A DNA stretch of 64,000 bases, taken from assembly GCA_052436255.1 (NCBI GenBank), contig JBQVNP010000001.1, forward strand, positions 1 through 64,000, in the 5' to 3' direction. Positions within the stretch are counted from its first letter, which is position 1. The number at the start of each line of letters is the position of its first letter. Made by a program: the position numbers and the translations under genes. Under the pieces are notes generated by a model. That model made no database searches, was not told the origin of the DNA, and was given only the letters and a program-made list of their open reading frames with translations. Source of the DNA: Pelomonas sp052436255. GTDB lineage: Bacteria; Pseudomonadota; Gammaproteobacteria; Burkholderiales; Burkholderiaceae_C. Shown piece by piece: positions 34,869 to 43,299 of this stretch.

Positions 34869-34969
34869 GTCCCACCTCCGGGGTGTTTGTGCGGAAGATC
34901 CATCGCACGGTCCGTATCGCCGTGCGGGTCGCAGTCATGGTCCCGCCTCGCAAAGCGCAGCGCGATCAT
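34865..34969 (-). CDS. Candidate 34-residue small protein in the sulfation operon
   Basis: A 35-codon ORF exactly fills the gap between cysC and the methyltransferase. Its ATG overlaps the cysC stop (ATGA) and its TGA overlaps the methyltransferase start (ATGA), the same 4-bp coupling seen elsewhere in this operon. The predicted peptide begins MIALRFARRDHD, is rich in Asp and His with a single Cys, and ends PGGGT. It has no known family. It could be a small regulator, a peptide substrate for the neighbouring enzymes, or only a chance frame that serves translational coupling. Confidence 0.45.
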   Translation of the reverse strand: MIALRFARRDHDCDPHGDTDRAMDLPHKHPGGGT

Positions 34970-35508
34970 GTTGGTGCTATTGACCTGATGCCTCTCAGCA
35001 GCGCTTCGACACAGGTATCCAGCGACAGCGCGCCGGTCATCAATACGAGGTCGGGCTGCTCGGGCCGCTCGTAGGGCGCTGAAACACCAGTCACCTGCAG
35101 GGTCGCCCCCTGCCGGGCCTTGAGATACAGGCCTTTCGGGTCGCGTGCGATGCAGACCTCCACCGGAGCATCGACGAAGACCTCGAAGAACCTGCTTTCG
35201 GGAAAGCGCCCGCGAGCGCGTTCGCGGTCGGCCCGGTAGGGTGCAATGCAGGCGACGATGACGACGAAGCCTTCCAGTACGAACAGGCGCGCGACTTCGG
35301 AGATCCGGCGAACGTTCTCGCTTCGGTCTTCAGGCGAGTAGCCGAGATCGCGGTTGATGCCTTCCCGCAGGAGGTCCGCGTCGAGAATGCACGCTGCTTG
35401 CCCCTCCCATCTCAGGCGCTCCTTGAACGCGCCAGCCAGGGTTGTCTTGCCTGAGCCTGGCAGCCCGGTCAACCAATAGCAGATGCCGATCTGCATGCTG
35501 TCAGCCAT
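34966..35508 (-). CDS. cysC: Adenylyl-sulfate (APS) kinase
   Basis: This 180-residue APS kinase phosphorylates APS to PAPS, the sulfate donor. It has the P-loop WLTGLPGSGKTTLA, the LDADLLREGINRDLGYS segment that binds APS, RSENVRRISEVA, and the FVDAPVEVC...RDPKGLYLKARQG lid region. It is a stand-alone CysC without a sulfurylase domain. I chose the ATG at 35508 because AGGAG lies about 7 nt upstream. Its position after three signalling genes and before a sulfotransferase-like gene indicates a dedicated PAPS supply rather than general assimilation. Confidence 0.93.
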   Translation of the reverse strand: MADSMQIGICYWLTGLPGSGKTTLAGAFKERLRWEGQAACILDADLLREGINRDLGYSPEDRSENVRRISEVARLFVLEGFVVIVACIAPYRADRERARGRFPESRFFEVFVDAPVEVCIARDPKGLYLKARQGATLQVTGVSAPYERPEQPDLVLMTGALSLDTCVEALLRGIRSIAPT

Positions 35509-35569
35509 GCGCTTCTCCTGATGATCGGCGCGTCGTAGGCCAGGTATCCATAACACCCGTTGGCACCCG

Positions 35570-37159
35570 TCACGGAGGCGTGCGCGTCGCCGCGAGGGTC
35601 AACAGTCGTGCCACTTGCGGCACGATCTCGCGGAAGGCGTTCTCCTTTTCGATCACCGCCAGAACGCCTGCCCGGCGCGCCTGCTCGCAGAGTTCGTCGG
35701 TGATCAAGCCGGAACTGATCGCGATGGGCAGTCCGGGCCGGATGACCGCCACCTCTTGCGCCACTTCCAGCCCCGACCGCCCTGGCATGTTGTAGTCGGT
35801 GATGAAGACTTCGACCCCTCGCGACGCATCCCTGACGGCGGCCAGCGCACTGTCGGCATCCGTAAAGCCGCTGCAACGATAGCCGGCCTTCTCGAGGGTC
35901 CGGACCATGACGAGCATGACGGTTTCGTCGTCATCGAGATAGGCCACATGCTCGCCACGCGCTGCGGCAACTGGCGTCGCTTGCTCCAGGGGCAGAACCA
36001 ACGCTGGCGTCGAAGACGTCGCAGGCAGATGTACATGAAAGATGCTGCCCACCCCCAACTCACTGTCGACGGTGATGCTGCCGTGATGACTTGCGACGAT
36101 GCCATGGACCACCGACAAGCCAAGACCCGTGCCCTGACCGGCAGCCTTTGTCGTGAAGAACGGCTCGAAGACCCTTGCGAGCGTCGATGTGTCCATCCCC
36201 ATGCCTGTGTCCTTCACCCAAAGGTGAATGTGTGGACCCGCGACCAAGCCACGCATCCGTGCAGTGGCCGCGTCGACATGAGTGGCATCGAGCCCGATTT
36301 CGATTTGCCCGGCCTCGCCTCGCAAGGCATGCCAGGCGTTCGTGCCCAGGTTCATCAAGACCTGCTGTAACTGAGTCGCATCGGCGTTGGCATACAAGGG
36401 GGGGCCCGCGCACAGTCGAAGCTCAACACCGGCAGGTAGCGTCGCGCGTAGAAGGCGGAAGGTCTCTTCGACAATGGGCCTCAGCGCGATGTTCTGCAGT
36501 TGCTGAGGCCGGCGGCGGCTGAAGGTCAGTATCTGGCGGACCAGATCGCGGGCACGCAGGCTCGCCTGTTGAATCTCACCCAAAGCGACCTGTGCCGGAT
36601 GCTCGGGAGCCAAATCGGCCCTGGCGAGTGCGAGGTTTCCAAGAATGGCACCGAGGATGTTGTTGAAGTCATGCGCGATGCCTCCGGCCAGTGTGCCGAG
36701 GGATTCCATCTTCTGGGCCTGGTGGAGTTGCGCCTCGAACCGGCTCAGCTCTGATTCAGCCTGCCGATGGGCGGCGCGCCGTGCCGCCTGTGCCAGCTCG
36801 CGCTCGAGAGCAGGCCCGAGCCGGCTCATGTTTTCCTTCATCACATAGTCGTTGGCGCCCGCCTGCATTGCTGCGACGGCCGTTTCCTCGCCGATCGTTC
36901 CCGAGACGAAGATGAAGGGAATGTCCAGGGCCGCCTTGCGGAACTCGGTGAGCGCCTCTAGCCCGCTGAAGCCCGGCATGCTGAAGTCGGAGATCACGGC
37001 GTCCCACGGTCCCTCGATCAAGGCCTGCCTCAGACTCTGCAGGTCCTGCACACGCTGGCAGTCCGGCTCAAAGCCCGCCCGGCGCAGCAGGCGCACAGCC
37101 AGGCGGAAGTCGTTTTCTGAGTCTTCGACTGCGAGGACCCTGATGCGGCGCTCGTTCAT
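35570..37159 (-). CDS. REC-histidine kinase-REC hybrid
   Basis: This 529-residue phosphorelay protein has an N-terminal receiver (VLAVEDSENDF, Asp in AVISDFSMPG). A kinase core follows, with H-box LAGGIAHDFNNILGA (about residue 163), N-box NLGTNAWHAL and G-box GTGLGLSVV. A C-terminal receiver ends it (VAYLDDDETVM, Asp in VFITDYNMPG). It has no membrane segment and no DNA-binding domain. It overlaps the upstream receiver gene by 4 bp and is followed 61 bp later by cysC. It is probably the node linking the sensor kinase to the sulfation genes, though the route to transcription is not evident. Confidence 0.9.
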   Translation of the reverse strand: MNERRIRVLAVEDSENDFRLAVRLLRRAGFEPDCQRVQDLQSLRQALIEGPWDAVISDFSMPGFSGLEALTEFRKAALDIPFIFVSGTIGEETAVAAMQAGANDYVMKENMSRLGPALERELAQAARRAAHRQAESELSRFEAQLHQAQKMESLGTLAGGIAHDFNNILGAILGNLALARADLAPEHPAQVALGEIQQASLRARDLVRQILTFSRRRPQQLQNIALRPIVEETFRLLRATLPAGVELRLCAGPPLYANADATQLQQVLMNLGTNAWHALRGEAGQIEIGLDATHVDAATARMRGLVAGPHIHLWVKDTGMGMDTSTLARVFEPFFTTKAAGQGTGLGLSVVHGIVASHHGSITVDSELGVGSIFHVHLPATSSTPALVLPLEQATPVAAARGEHVAYLDDDETVMLVMVRTLEKAGYRCSGFTDADSALAAVRDASRGVEVFITDYNMPGRSGLEVAQEVAVIRPGLPIAISSGLITDELCEQARRAGVLAVIEKENAFREIVPQVARLLTLAATRTPP

Positions 37160-37608
37160 GGTGTCTGCCGCGGGGGAGGCAGGTTGAGTGCGAGCCAGTA
37201 AAGGCCAAGCACCTTGACGGCCTCTACAAACTCGACGAAGTCGACGGGCTTGCGGACATAGCTGTTGGCACCCAATGCATAGCCGGAGACGACGTCCTGT
37301 TCTTCCTTCGAAGAGGTCAGTATCACGGTCGGCAGCAGCGCCGTGCGCTCATCGGCGCGCATCGCCTTCAGCACGCCCAGGCCGTCCAGCTTCGGCAGCT
37401 TCAGGTCGAGGATGATCAGTGTTGGCAATGGTGCGCCTAGCCGCGCGGCATGGTCACCGCGCGCGAAGAGAAAGTCCAACGCCTCTACGCCATCACGCGC
37501 CACGACGAGCGGATTCATCAGATGGCTGCGTTTGAAAGCCCGCAGCGTCAGCGCGACGTCATCCGGATTGTCTTCAACCAGCAGGATGGTCTTGTTCTCT
37601 TCGTTCAT
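37156..37608 (-). CDS. Single-domain response regulator (Rcp1-like)
   Basis: This 150-residue stand-alone receiver has ILLVEDNPDDVALTLRAFKR at the N-terminus, the phosphoacceptor in LIILDLKLPKLDG (about residue 65), the LTSSKEEQDVV switch region and YVRKPVDFVEF. The layout matches Rcp1-type regulators that accept phosphate from phytochrome-like kinases, which fits the neighbouring kinase. The ATG at 37608 is preceded by GGAG; a GTG lies one codon upstream. It overlaps the kinase gene by 35 bp and the hybrid gene by 4 bp. Confidence 0.92.
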   Translation of the reverse strand: MNEENKTILLVEDNPDDVALTLRAFKRSHLMNPLVVARDGVEALDFLFARGDHAARLGAPLPTLIILDLKLPKLDGLGVLKAMRADERTALLPTVILTSSKEEQDVVSGYALGANSYVRKPVDFVEFVEAVKVLGLYWLALNLPPPRQTP

Positions 37609-39046
37609 CACCGTGCTCCGTTGGGCGGAAATGGAAGGTCGCTCCGTGACCGATGGCGGCGTCAGCCCCCAGCGCCCAGCCGTGGCGACGCATCACGCGT
37701 AGGACGATGGCCAGGCCGACCCCATTGCCCGGGAAGTCGGCCTCATGATGAAGGCGCTGAAAAGCACCGAACAGCCGGGAGGCGTAGGCCATGTCGAATC
37801 CGGCGCCGTTGTCCGAGACAAAGCAGACTTGTTGTCCGTTTTCGCGCCGGGAGCCGACCTGGATGGCAGCCTCAGGGACCTTGCTCGTAAATTTCCATGC
37901 GTTGTCGAGCAGGTTCTGCAACGCGATGGCGAGCAGCTCCCGATCGCCTCTGACGACGATGCCTTTTTGGATGTCCCATCGCACCTGGCGTTGCGGCTGC
38001 GACTTCGCCAACGCCGACGCCATCTCCTCGGCCATCTCGCTGAGATTGACATCCTGGATCTTCAGTTCTGCGCGCGTCACCCGCGCCAGGCCGAGCAGTT
38101 CATCGATCAGGCGGCCCATCTTCTGGCTGGCCCCTCGTATGCGTTGAAGACTGTCACGGGCCTCGTCGTCGAGCTTGTCGCCGTAGTCCTCCAGCAGTGC
38201 GAGGGAGAACCCGTCCATGCTCCGCAACGGGCTGCGAAGATCGTGGGAAACCGAATAGCTGAACGATTCAAGTTCCTTGTTCAGCCCAACAAGCTCCCGA
38301 TTGCTGAGATCGAGCCGGTCGAAGGAGTCTTTGAGTGCGCGCGTCATCGCGTCGAAGTGGCGCGCCACGTCTCCCAGTTCATCGGTGCTCCCAACATCGA
38401 GTTCGTACGACCAGTTGCCGGCAGCGACCTCGCGGGTCGCGAACTCCAGGCGCGCGACCGGAGCAAGGACATCACGGCGAAAGAGCCAGGCGGCCACGCC
38501 CGTCAGGACCGCCATTGCCAACAGGCCGAACCCGGTGATCATGACGACGCGGCGCTGGGTCTGGTCGATCCGAACCCCCGCGTCGTCGATGAGTTGCTCG
38601 GCCTGCACGAGACTGTTCTGCTGAAGAATCAGTATCCGGCTCGACAACTGAGCTTCGAAGCGGCGCTGAATGTCGTCGGCGACCGTTGCGGGGGTCGTTG
38701 CAGCACCAACCTCGCCGAAGAGACGATGGCTCGCCTCTCCCTGGCTACGAAGGTTGGCCAGGATGGTCGCGGCGGCACCGTCGAGCGCGACGGGAGTTTC
38801 AAACAGGCGTTGGAGCCTCTGCCAGACGGCTTCTTCCTGCAGGCGTGCGCGCTCGCGTCGATTGAGCAGGTACTCGAACGTGACCATGCGCATGTTGTTG
38901 AGCGCGCCGGCGATCTCGACGCTGTGACGTCGCTGGGCCACGGCAGCGCGCACCTGCGCGTCGGCCCATCCGATGCTGACGGCGATGAGCACCATCGTGC
39001 CCAGCATCAGCGTCGCGGCCAGCTTGGCTTTGCTGCTGATCTTCAT
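37574..39046 (-). CDS. Membrane sensor histidine kinase with HAMP domain
   Basis: This 490-residue kinase has TM1 at residues 7-25 and a helical periplasmic region of about 140 residues, reminiscent of CHASE3/four-helix sensors. TM2 is near 175-195. A HAMP domain and the phytochrome-class H-box FSYSVSHDLRSPLRSMDG (about residue 265) follow, then N-box LLDNAWKFT and G-box GNGVGLAIV. It overlaps the upstream binding-protein gene by 4 bp (ATGA), suggesting that the two products act together. The partner receiver is probably the adjacent Rcp1-like protein. Confidence 0.9.
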   Translation of the reverse strand: MKISSKAKLAATLMLGTMVLIAVSIGWADAQVRAAVAQRRHSVEIAGALNNMRMVTFEYLLNRRERARLQEEAVWQRLQRLFETPVALDGAAATILANLRSQGEASHRLFGEVGAATTPATVADDIQRRFEAQLSSRILILQQNSLVQAEQLIDDAGVRIDQTQRRVVMITGFGLLAMAVLTGVAAWLFRRDVLAPVARLEFATREVAAGNWSYELDVGSTDELGDVARHFDAMTRALKDSFDRLDLSNRELVGLNKELESFSYSVSHDLRSPLRSMDGFSLALLEDYGDKLDDEARDSLQRIRGASQKMGRLIDELLGLARVTRAELKIQDVNLSEMAEEMASALAKSQPQRQVRWDIQKGIVVRGDRELLAIALQNLLDNAWKFTSKVPEAAIQVGSRRENGQQVCFVSDNGAGFDMAYASRLFGAFQRLHHEADFPGNGVGLAIVLRVMRRHGWALGADAAIGHGATFHFRPTEHGDERREQDHPAG

Positions 39047-40068
39047 CGCGCCACCGTAACGCGCGCTGGGCGAACCGCAAGCAGCGGGTCCAGGGCCAGA
39101 TGGGAAAGGAAGTTGGGCATGGGCTGAACCGGGGCGTAGCCGCGCGCCATGGCCCATGTTGCGACGTCTTCCAGCGTGACCAGCTGAGCCTGCTGCTGCT
39201 CGACTTCGAAGGTCATGTCCCGCCAGGATAGATCGAGTCCTTCAGGGCTGAGCTTGATGAGCTCAGCCAGAGCAGCCTTGGCTTTCTGGGGTTCAGAATA
39301 TGCAAAGGACTCGGCTTGGGTCAATGCGAACAGCAGCCGACGCAACGCTTGTTGCTTCGTCCTTACGTATTCGTCAAGGCCAACCAGCACGTATCGTTGC
39401 GCATAGGCGTCCGGCGCGCGCAGCGAGACGAGGGTTTCGCCAAAAGCAACCTCGGCCATGTGGCGTACCGGCTGCCACGCCGCGACAGCATCCACCAGCC
39501 CATCGCGCAGCGATTCAATGAGCTTCGAAGGCGTCAGGTCGACCAGTTGAAGCGATTCGGGCTCGATGCGGTGACGCACCAGGAAAGCCCAAAGGAAATA
39601 CTCGCCACTGGTTCCGAGGGTGACGCCGATCCTGCGTCCGTGCAGATCGTCGGGACCGCGGATGCCACGGTCAATGCGCCCGAGAACGGCAAGCTCGTTG
39701 GACGCGCTGGCCACCGAGGCAACGATGCTCAGTGGAGCGCCTTTGAGCACCTCGACAACGACCGGCACATCCGCCGCGACGGCGAGATCCGTCTTCCCAC
39801 GCAACAGCTCAGTCAGCGCGGCCCTGCCATGTGTCTGCGGAACCAGCGTCGCGTCCAGCCCTTGGTCTCTGAAGAAGCCGCGGGCCGCGGCAAGATGGAT
39901 CAGCCCCGAATGCGGCACCAGGGGAGTGGCGACCCGAAGCCTGGCTACCTCTGCCTCGGGCTCGTCACGGCGACGGGTCAATCCGTACAGCGAGGCCAGC
40001 GCGGCGAACGCACCCATGCCGACCAGGGCGTGGCGACGCCGTAGAACGGATGGGATCGGACCGTGCAC
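39043..40068 (-). CDS. SsuA/TauA-like periplasmic binding protein (no transporter)
   Basis: This 341-residue binding protein belongs to the NMT1/THI5/SsuA class (nitrate, sulfonate, taurine and thiamine-precursor binding). It shows VATPLVPHSGLIHLAAARGFFRDQGLDA near the mature N-terminus and LRGKTDLAVAADVPVV. An N-terminal basic plus hydrophobic segment (residues 10-30, RRRHALVGMGAFAALASLYG) would export or anchor it. The GTG start at 40068 has GGGAG about 5 nt upstream. No ABC permease or ATPase follows; instead a sensor kinase overlaps its stop. A ligand-sensing role, perhaps for a sulfonate, is therefore more likely than uptake. Confidence 0.85.
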   Translation of the reverse strand: MHGPIPSVLRRRHALVGMGAFAALASLYGLTRRRDEPEAEVARLRVATPLVPHSGLIHLAAARGFFRDQGLDATLVPQTHGRAALTELLRGKTDLAVAADVPVVVEVLKGAPLSIVASVASASNELAVLGRIDRGIRGPDDLHGRRIGVTLGTSGEYFLWAFLVRHRIEPESLQLVDLTPSKLIESLRDGLVDAVAAWQPVRHMAEVAFGETLVSLRAPDAYAQRYVLVGLDEYVRTKQQALRRLLFALTQAESFAYSEPQKAKAALAELIKLSPEGLDLSWRDMTFEVEQQQAQLVTLEDVATWAMARGYAPVQPMPNFLSHLALDPLLAVRPARVTVAR

Positions 40069-40138
40069 TCGAACTCCCTAACCAGCCCCTACAACGGTGC
40101 GCCTGGAGTAGTTATTGCTGGCGCACGCGAACGTGAGA

Positions 40139-40167
40139 AGCCTACGGGCCTGCTCAGTCTTTGACAA
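40139..40167 (-). promoter_or_regulatory. Candidate sigma-70 promoter of the signalling/sulfation operon
   Basis: On the minus strand TTGTCA is followed after 17 bp by TAGGCT, about 70 bp upstream of the GTG start of the binding-protein gene. Sequence and spacing fit a sigma-70 promoter for the whole nine-gene operon. Confidence 0.5.
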
Positions 40168-40240
40168 GACTTCTTTGATGCTTTTTCGGCGTTGATCACT
40201 CCAGAAGTAGTGTTAGGGAAGGTTCCTTCTTCCCTGGATA

Positions 40241-40360
40241 GGTGGGAGCGAAGACGAGGCGCGCACCGCGCAGGTCAACCAGATCCTCGGCCTCCTCGGG
40301 GAGTACGGCCTGCTCCTGCCGCAGGGCATCGCCTACATCCCCCAGCGCGCCGGCAGGAGC
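40241..40360 (+). pseudogene. IS110-family transposase remnant
   Basis: An open fragment without a start codon translates as GSEDEARTAQVNQILGLLGE followed by YGLLLPQGIAYIPQ. This closely resembles the conserved Q-x-VNQ-x-RGLL-x-E-x-G-x-x-x-PQG region in the middle of IS110-family transposases. Neither the upstream DEDD catalytic part nor the downstream transposase domain is present. It is a decayed relic between the signalling operon and the stress cluster. Confidence 0.6.
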
Positions 40361-40378
40361 AGGCCGGCTGCCACGCCT

Positions 40379-40419
40379 TTGATCTTGCGCAATGCTGGCA
40401 GCGCGGGCTGACGTAGGCT
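40379..40419 (+). promoter_or_regulatory. FNR/ANR-type class II promoter of the usp genes
   Basis: TTGATCTTGCGCAA (40379-40392) matches the FNR-family half-site pattern TTGAT-N4-(A/C)(T/G)CAA and lies 21 bp before a TAGGCT -10 element (40414-40419). This places the box near -41.5, the class II position. The inferred transcript starts near 40427, about 100 nt before the first usp gene. Confidence 0.7.
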
Positions 40420-40526
40420 GCGAGCGGGTTCGGAACTCAGCGATCTCGATAGCGCGATCCGGACGAACTTGCCGGTTGTCGGACGAATCCCTGGTTTGGC
40501 CGACGCCTTCCTTTTGAGGTGCCGCT

Positions 40527-40970
40527 ATGAAGATTCTTCTCGCTGTCGACGGCAGCGCTTACACCCAGCACATGCTCGCCTACCTGGCATTGCACGAACG
40601 CTGGTTCGAGCCGGGCCATGCCTACACGGTATTTCATGCCGTGCAAAAACTGCCGGGCGGGCTCATTGCCGCCATGAGCGACGAAGCCGTCCAGGCGCGT
40701 TACGACGCAGAAGCCGAGGAGGTCTTCGCACCCGTGCGGGACGCCTTGCAGGTGCGAGGCCTCAAGCCTGCGTTCCAGCATCGGGTCGGTGATCCGGGGC
40801 GGCTCGTGGCCCAGCATGCCGACCAGGGCGGCTACGACCTCGTGGTGCTGGGCTCGCACGGCCATGGCGCATTGTCGGCAATCGTGGTGGGCTCCGTCGT
40901 CACCAAGGTGCTGGCGCTGTGCAGGGTGCCGGCCTTGATCGTGCGCGGCCCGCTCGGCGACGCGCTTTAG
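40527..40970 (+). CDS. Universal stress protein, single domain
   Basis: This 147-residue UspA-family protein starts MKILLAVDGSAYT, a typical beta1 strand and ATP-contact Asp. It ends with the nucleotide-binding motif GSHGHGALSAIVVGSVVTKVL and the VPALIVR strand. GAGG lies about 8 nt upstream of the ATG. Usp proteins of this kind in Pseudomonas and related bacteria support survival in low oxygen, which fits the FNR-type promoter upstream. Confidence 0.92.
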   Translation: MKILLAVDGSAYTQHMLAYLALHERWFEPGHAYTVFHAVQKLPGGLIAAMSDEAVQARYDAEAEEVFAPVRDALQVRGLKPAFQHRVGDPGRLVAQHADQGGYDLVVLGSHGHGALSAIVVGSVVTKVLALCRVPALIVRGPLGDAL

Positions 40971-40989
40971 CCGGGGACCGGAGACTGCC

Positions 40990-41811
40990 ATGTATCGAAG
41001 CCTGCTGATACACCTGGACGAGGGCGCGCACTGCGCCGCGCGCGCTGACGTGGCGCAGAGGCTGGCGCGCCGCTTTGGCGCCCACCTCGTCGGCCTGGCG
41101 CCGAGCGGTCGGACGCCGGTCTCGCTGAGCTTTGCCGCGACCGCCATGCTGGCCGAGGCGGCGCAAGCCGTCCGCGCCGACGCGCAGCGGCGGGCCGACG
41201 ACTTCGTGGCCGCCTGCCATGCCGCTGGGCTGATGTCCGTCGAAGCGCTGGCGGATCCTGAAGACGCGGTGGTCTCCCTTGTCGACCATGCCCATTGCAG
41301 CGACCTCGTCATCCTTGGCCAGGGCGAGGACGCTGCCGCGCGCGCCGTGGTCGAGCATGTCGTGCTGGAATGCGCGCGGCCTGCGCTGGTACTGCCCTAT
41401 GCGGGCACCGTCGACCCCATCGGGGAGCGCGTTCTCGTGGCCTGGAACGACAGCCCGGAAGCCGCGCGTGCGCTGCGCGACGCGTTGCCAATGCTCCGCC
41501 AAGCGCGCGAGGTCACGGTGATGCGATGCGACGCCCCTGGCGGCTCGGTAGAGGAACTCGGCGCCGCCATCCAAGGCAAGCTGGAGGCCTTGCGCCGCTG
41601 GTTGATGTGGCATGGCGTGGACGCCCAGTTGCGGCTGGAGGTCTCGGACCTCGATGCTGGTGAGCTGCTGCTGTCGCGCGCCGCGGACCTGGGTGCCGAC
41701 CTGCTGGTCATGGGGGCCTGGGGCAGGGCGCGCTGGACGCAGAGGTGGCTGGGCGGCGCGACGCGCACTCTGCTGGACAGCATGACGTTGCCGGTGCTGA
41801 TGTCGCATTAG
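40990..41811 (+). CDS. Tandem-domain universal stress protein
   Basis: This 273-residue protein contains two Usp domains (about residues 1-140 and 141-273). The first has a degenerate nucleotide loop (GQGEDAAARAVVEHVVL). The second keeps a G-x-x-G loop (GAWGRARWTQRWLGGATRTLL). The gene follows the single-domain usp by 19 bp and is probably co-transcribed with it. Tandem Usp proteins are usually stress-induced; no specific partner is visible. Confidence 0.9.
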   Translation: MYRSLLIHLDEGAHCAARADVAQRLARRFGAHLVGLAPSGRTPVSLSFAATAMLAEAAQAVRADAQRRADDFVAACHAAGLMSVEALADPEDAVVSLVDHAHCSDLVILGQGEDAAARAVVEHVVLECARPALVLPYAGTVDPIGERVLVAWNDSPEAARALRDALPMLRQAREVTVMRCDAPGGSVEELGAAIQGKLEALRRWLMWHGVDAQLRLEVSDLDAGELLLSRAADLGADLLVMGAWGRARWTQRWLGGATRTLLDSMTLPVLMSH

Positions 41812-41826
41812 CAGGCACGGGCCGGC

Positions 41827-43110
41827 TCACAGCCAGGCCCAAGCTGCGGCGGCGCCGATGCTGCAGATGGCCACGCTCGCCAGGCCCATGCTCCGGCGCA
41901 CATCGCCGCGCGCAGTCAGCATCACCATGGCGATCTTCACTACCGTGTTGGCGAGCAGGGCGGCCAGCACGGCCCAGGCAGTCCAGGCCGTAGAGACCGT
42001 CCTCATGGCGCCGGCGCTCCGGCCGCTGAGCGACAGCACGATGGCGTCGACGTCTGCCGCGCCGGCAAGCGCCGAGACGGCGATCAAACCGCCGGCGGGG
42101 AACTGTTGCTGGGCCAGCTTCACGATCACCAGTACGACCGCGAACAGCGCACCGAAGCGGATCGCCGCGCCCAGGCTGAACGGGTTCTTCAGCGGCGCGG
42201 TGCTTGCCGTGGCGGTGCTCGCGGCGGCAGCGCCGGCCAGGTAGTGCCGCAGTGCCAGTGCGCCGGATACCACGCTCATCACCACCAGTGGCAGCCACAG
42301 CGCGGCCAGCAAGGGCGGGTTGAGCACGGCGACGATGGTCATCACGCGCAGGAACATCACCAGCCACGCGCAGAGGATGCCGGCCGTGATGGCGCTGCTG
42401 TTGGCGGCGGGCCCGGCCCTGCGGCTGTCGCGTGCGAAGTTCAGCGTGGTGGCCGTGGACGACACCAGGCCGCCGGCCAGGCCGGTGATGGCGGCGCCGC
42501 GCGCCGGACCCAGCCAGCGCATGCCGACGTAGCCGGCCAGCGAGAGTGCCAGGATCAGCACGACCATCAGCCACAGCTGGTAGGGGTTGAGGGCCTGCCA
42601 GGGGTCCATCGTTTCGTTGGGCAGCAGGGGCAACACGATCACGGAGGCGATCAGCAGCTTGAGGCCTGCCAGGATGTCGTCAAGGCCCAGCCGTTGCACC
42701 AGCGCGTGCAGCGGCTGTTTGAATGCCAGCACCGCCGACAGCGTCACGGCCAGCGCCACGGCGAGCGCCTGGTGGCCGGTGGCCGCCAGGCCACCCAGCA
42801 GCACGACGAGCACGGCGGCGATCTGGCTGGTCATGCTCGGTGCGGCGTCCCGGCCATCGTGGCGCCACAGCACATGGCGTGTGACGGTCATCGCGGCGAC
42901 GGCGGCGATCACCACCACCAGGAGCCACGGCAGCTGCAGCGCCTGGCCCAGCCATGCCGAGGTCGCGCCCGCCAGCGCCAACAGGGCATGCGTGCGGATG
43001 CCGCCGATGGTGTCGGCGGGCCCGGCGGGCCGCTTCTTCTCCCGTTCGATGCCGACCAGGATGCCGATCAGCAGCGCGGCAAAGAAGCCGCCGGCGAGCT
43101 CGGGGGTCAT
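41827..43110 (-). CDS. MgtC/SapB N-terminal domain, DUF4010 membrane protein
   Basis: This 427-residue integral membrane protein has about 11-12 hydrophobic segments. The N-terminal third matches MgtC/SapB (GFFAALLIGILVGIEREKKR, GGIRTHALLALAGA). The remainder is DUF4010 (ITGLAGGLVSSTATTLNFARDSR and SALAGAADVDAIVLSLSG). The family is widespread but functionally unclear; MgtC proteins respond to magnesium or phosphate stress. The ATG at 43110 gives the usual N-terminus. It converges with the usp genes and has an FNR-type promoter of its own. Confidence 0.85.
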   Translation of the reverse strand: MTPELAGGFFAALLIGILVGIEREKKRPAGPADTIGGIRTHALLALAGATSAWLGQALQLPWLLVVVIAAVAAMTVTRHVLWRHDGRDAAPSMTSQIAAVLVVLLGGLAATGHQALAVALAVTLSAVLAFKQPLHALVQRLGLDDILAGLKLLIASVIVLPLLPNETMDPWQALNPYQLWLMVVLILALSLAGYVGMRWLGPARGAAITGLAGGLVSSTATTLNFARDSRRAGPAANSSAITAGILCAWLVMFLRVMTIVAVLNPPLLAALWLPLVVMSVVSGALALRHYLAGAAAASTATASTAPLKNPFSLGAAIRFGALFAVVLVIVKLAQQQFPAGGLIAVSALAGAADVDAIVLSLSGRSAGAMRTVSTAWTAWAVLAALLANTVVKIAMVMLTARGDVRRSMGLASVAICSIGAAAAWAWL

Positions 43111-43226
43111 GCCTGCCGCCGCCGGTGCCAGCGCGGTCGACGGTCGAGTGGGTGCACCGGCAACATGGGTATCGGCATGGGCGTCTCCGGTGGAAGGGCG
43201 GGTTGCGGGGCCGTCATCGCGACATG

Positions 43227-43268
43227 AATCTATGCGGCTGCCCCGGCGGCGTCGTTGATCTGCATCAG
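43227..43268 (-). promoter_or_regulatory. FNR/ANR-type class II promoter of the DUF4010 gene
   Basis: On the minus strand CTGATGCAGATCAA (43255-43268) is one base from the FNR palindrome TTGAT-N4-ATCAA. A TAGATT -10 element (43227-43232) follows after 22 bp. The inferred transcript start is near 43220, about 110 nt before the gene. Confidence 0.65.
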
Positions 43269-43299
43269 TCGGGCTTCGTCGGTGCCTTCGTCGCCCGGC

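Noticed and set aside
40192..40206. TTGATCACTCCAGA as another FNR box
   Set aside because: The right half-site does not match and no -10 element lies 21-22 bp away.
26181..40360. Genomic island integrated at tRNA-Val
   Set aside because: The location is suggestive, but I found no integrase and no second copy of the tRNA 3' end around 40 kb, so an attachment-site claim is not supported.
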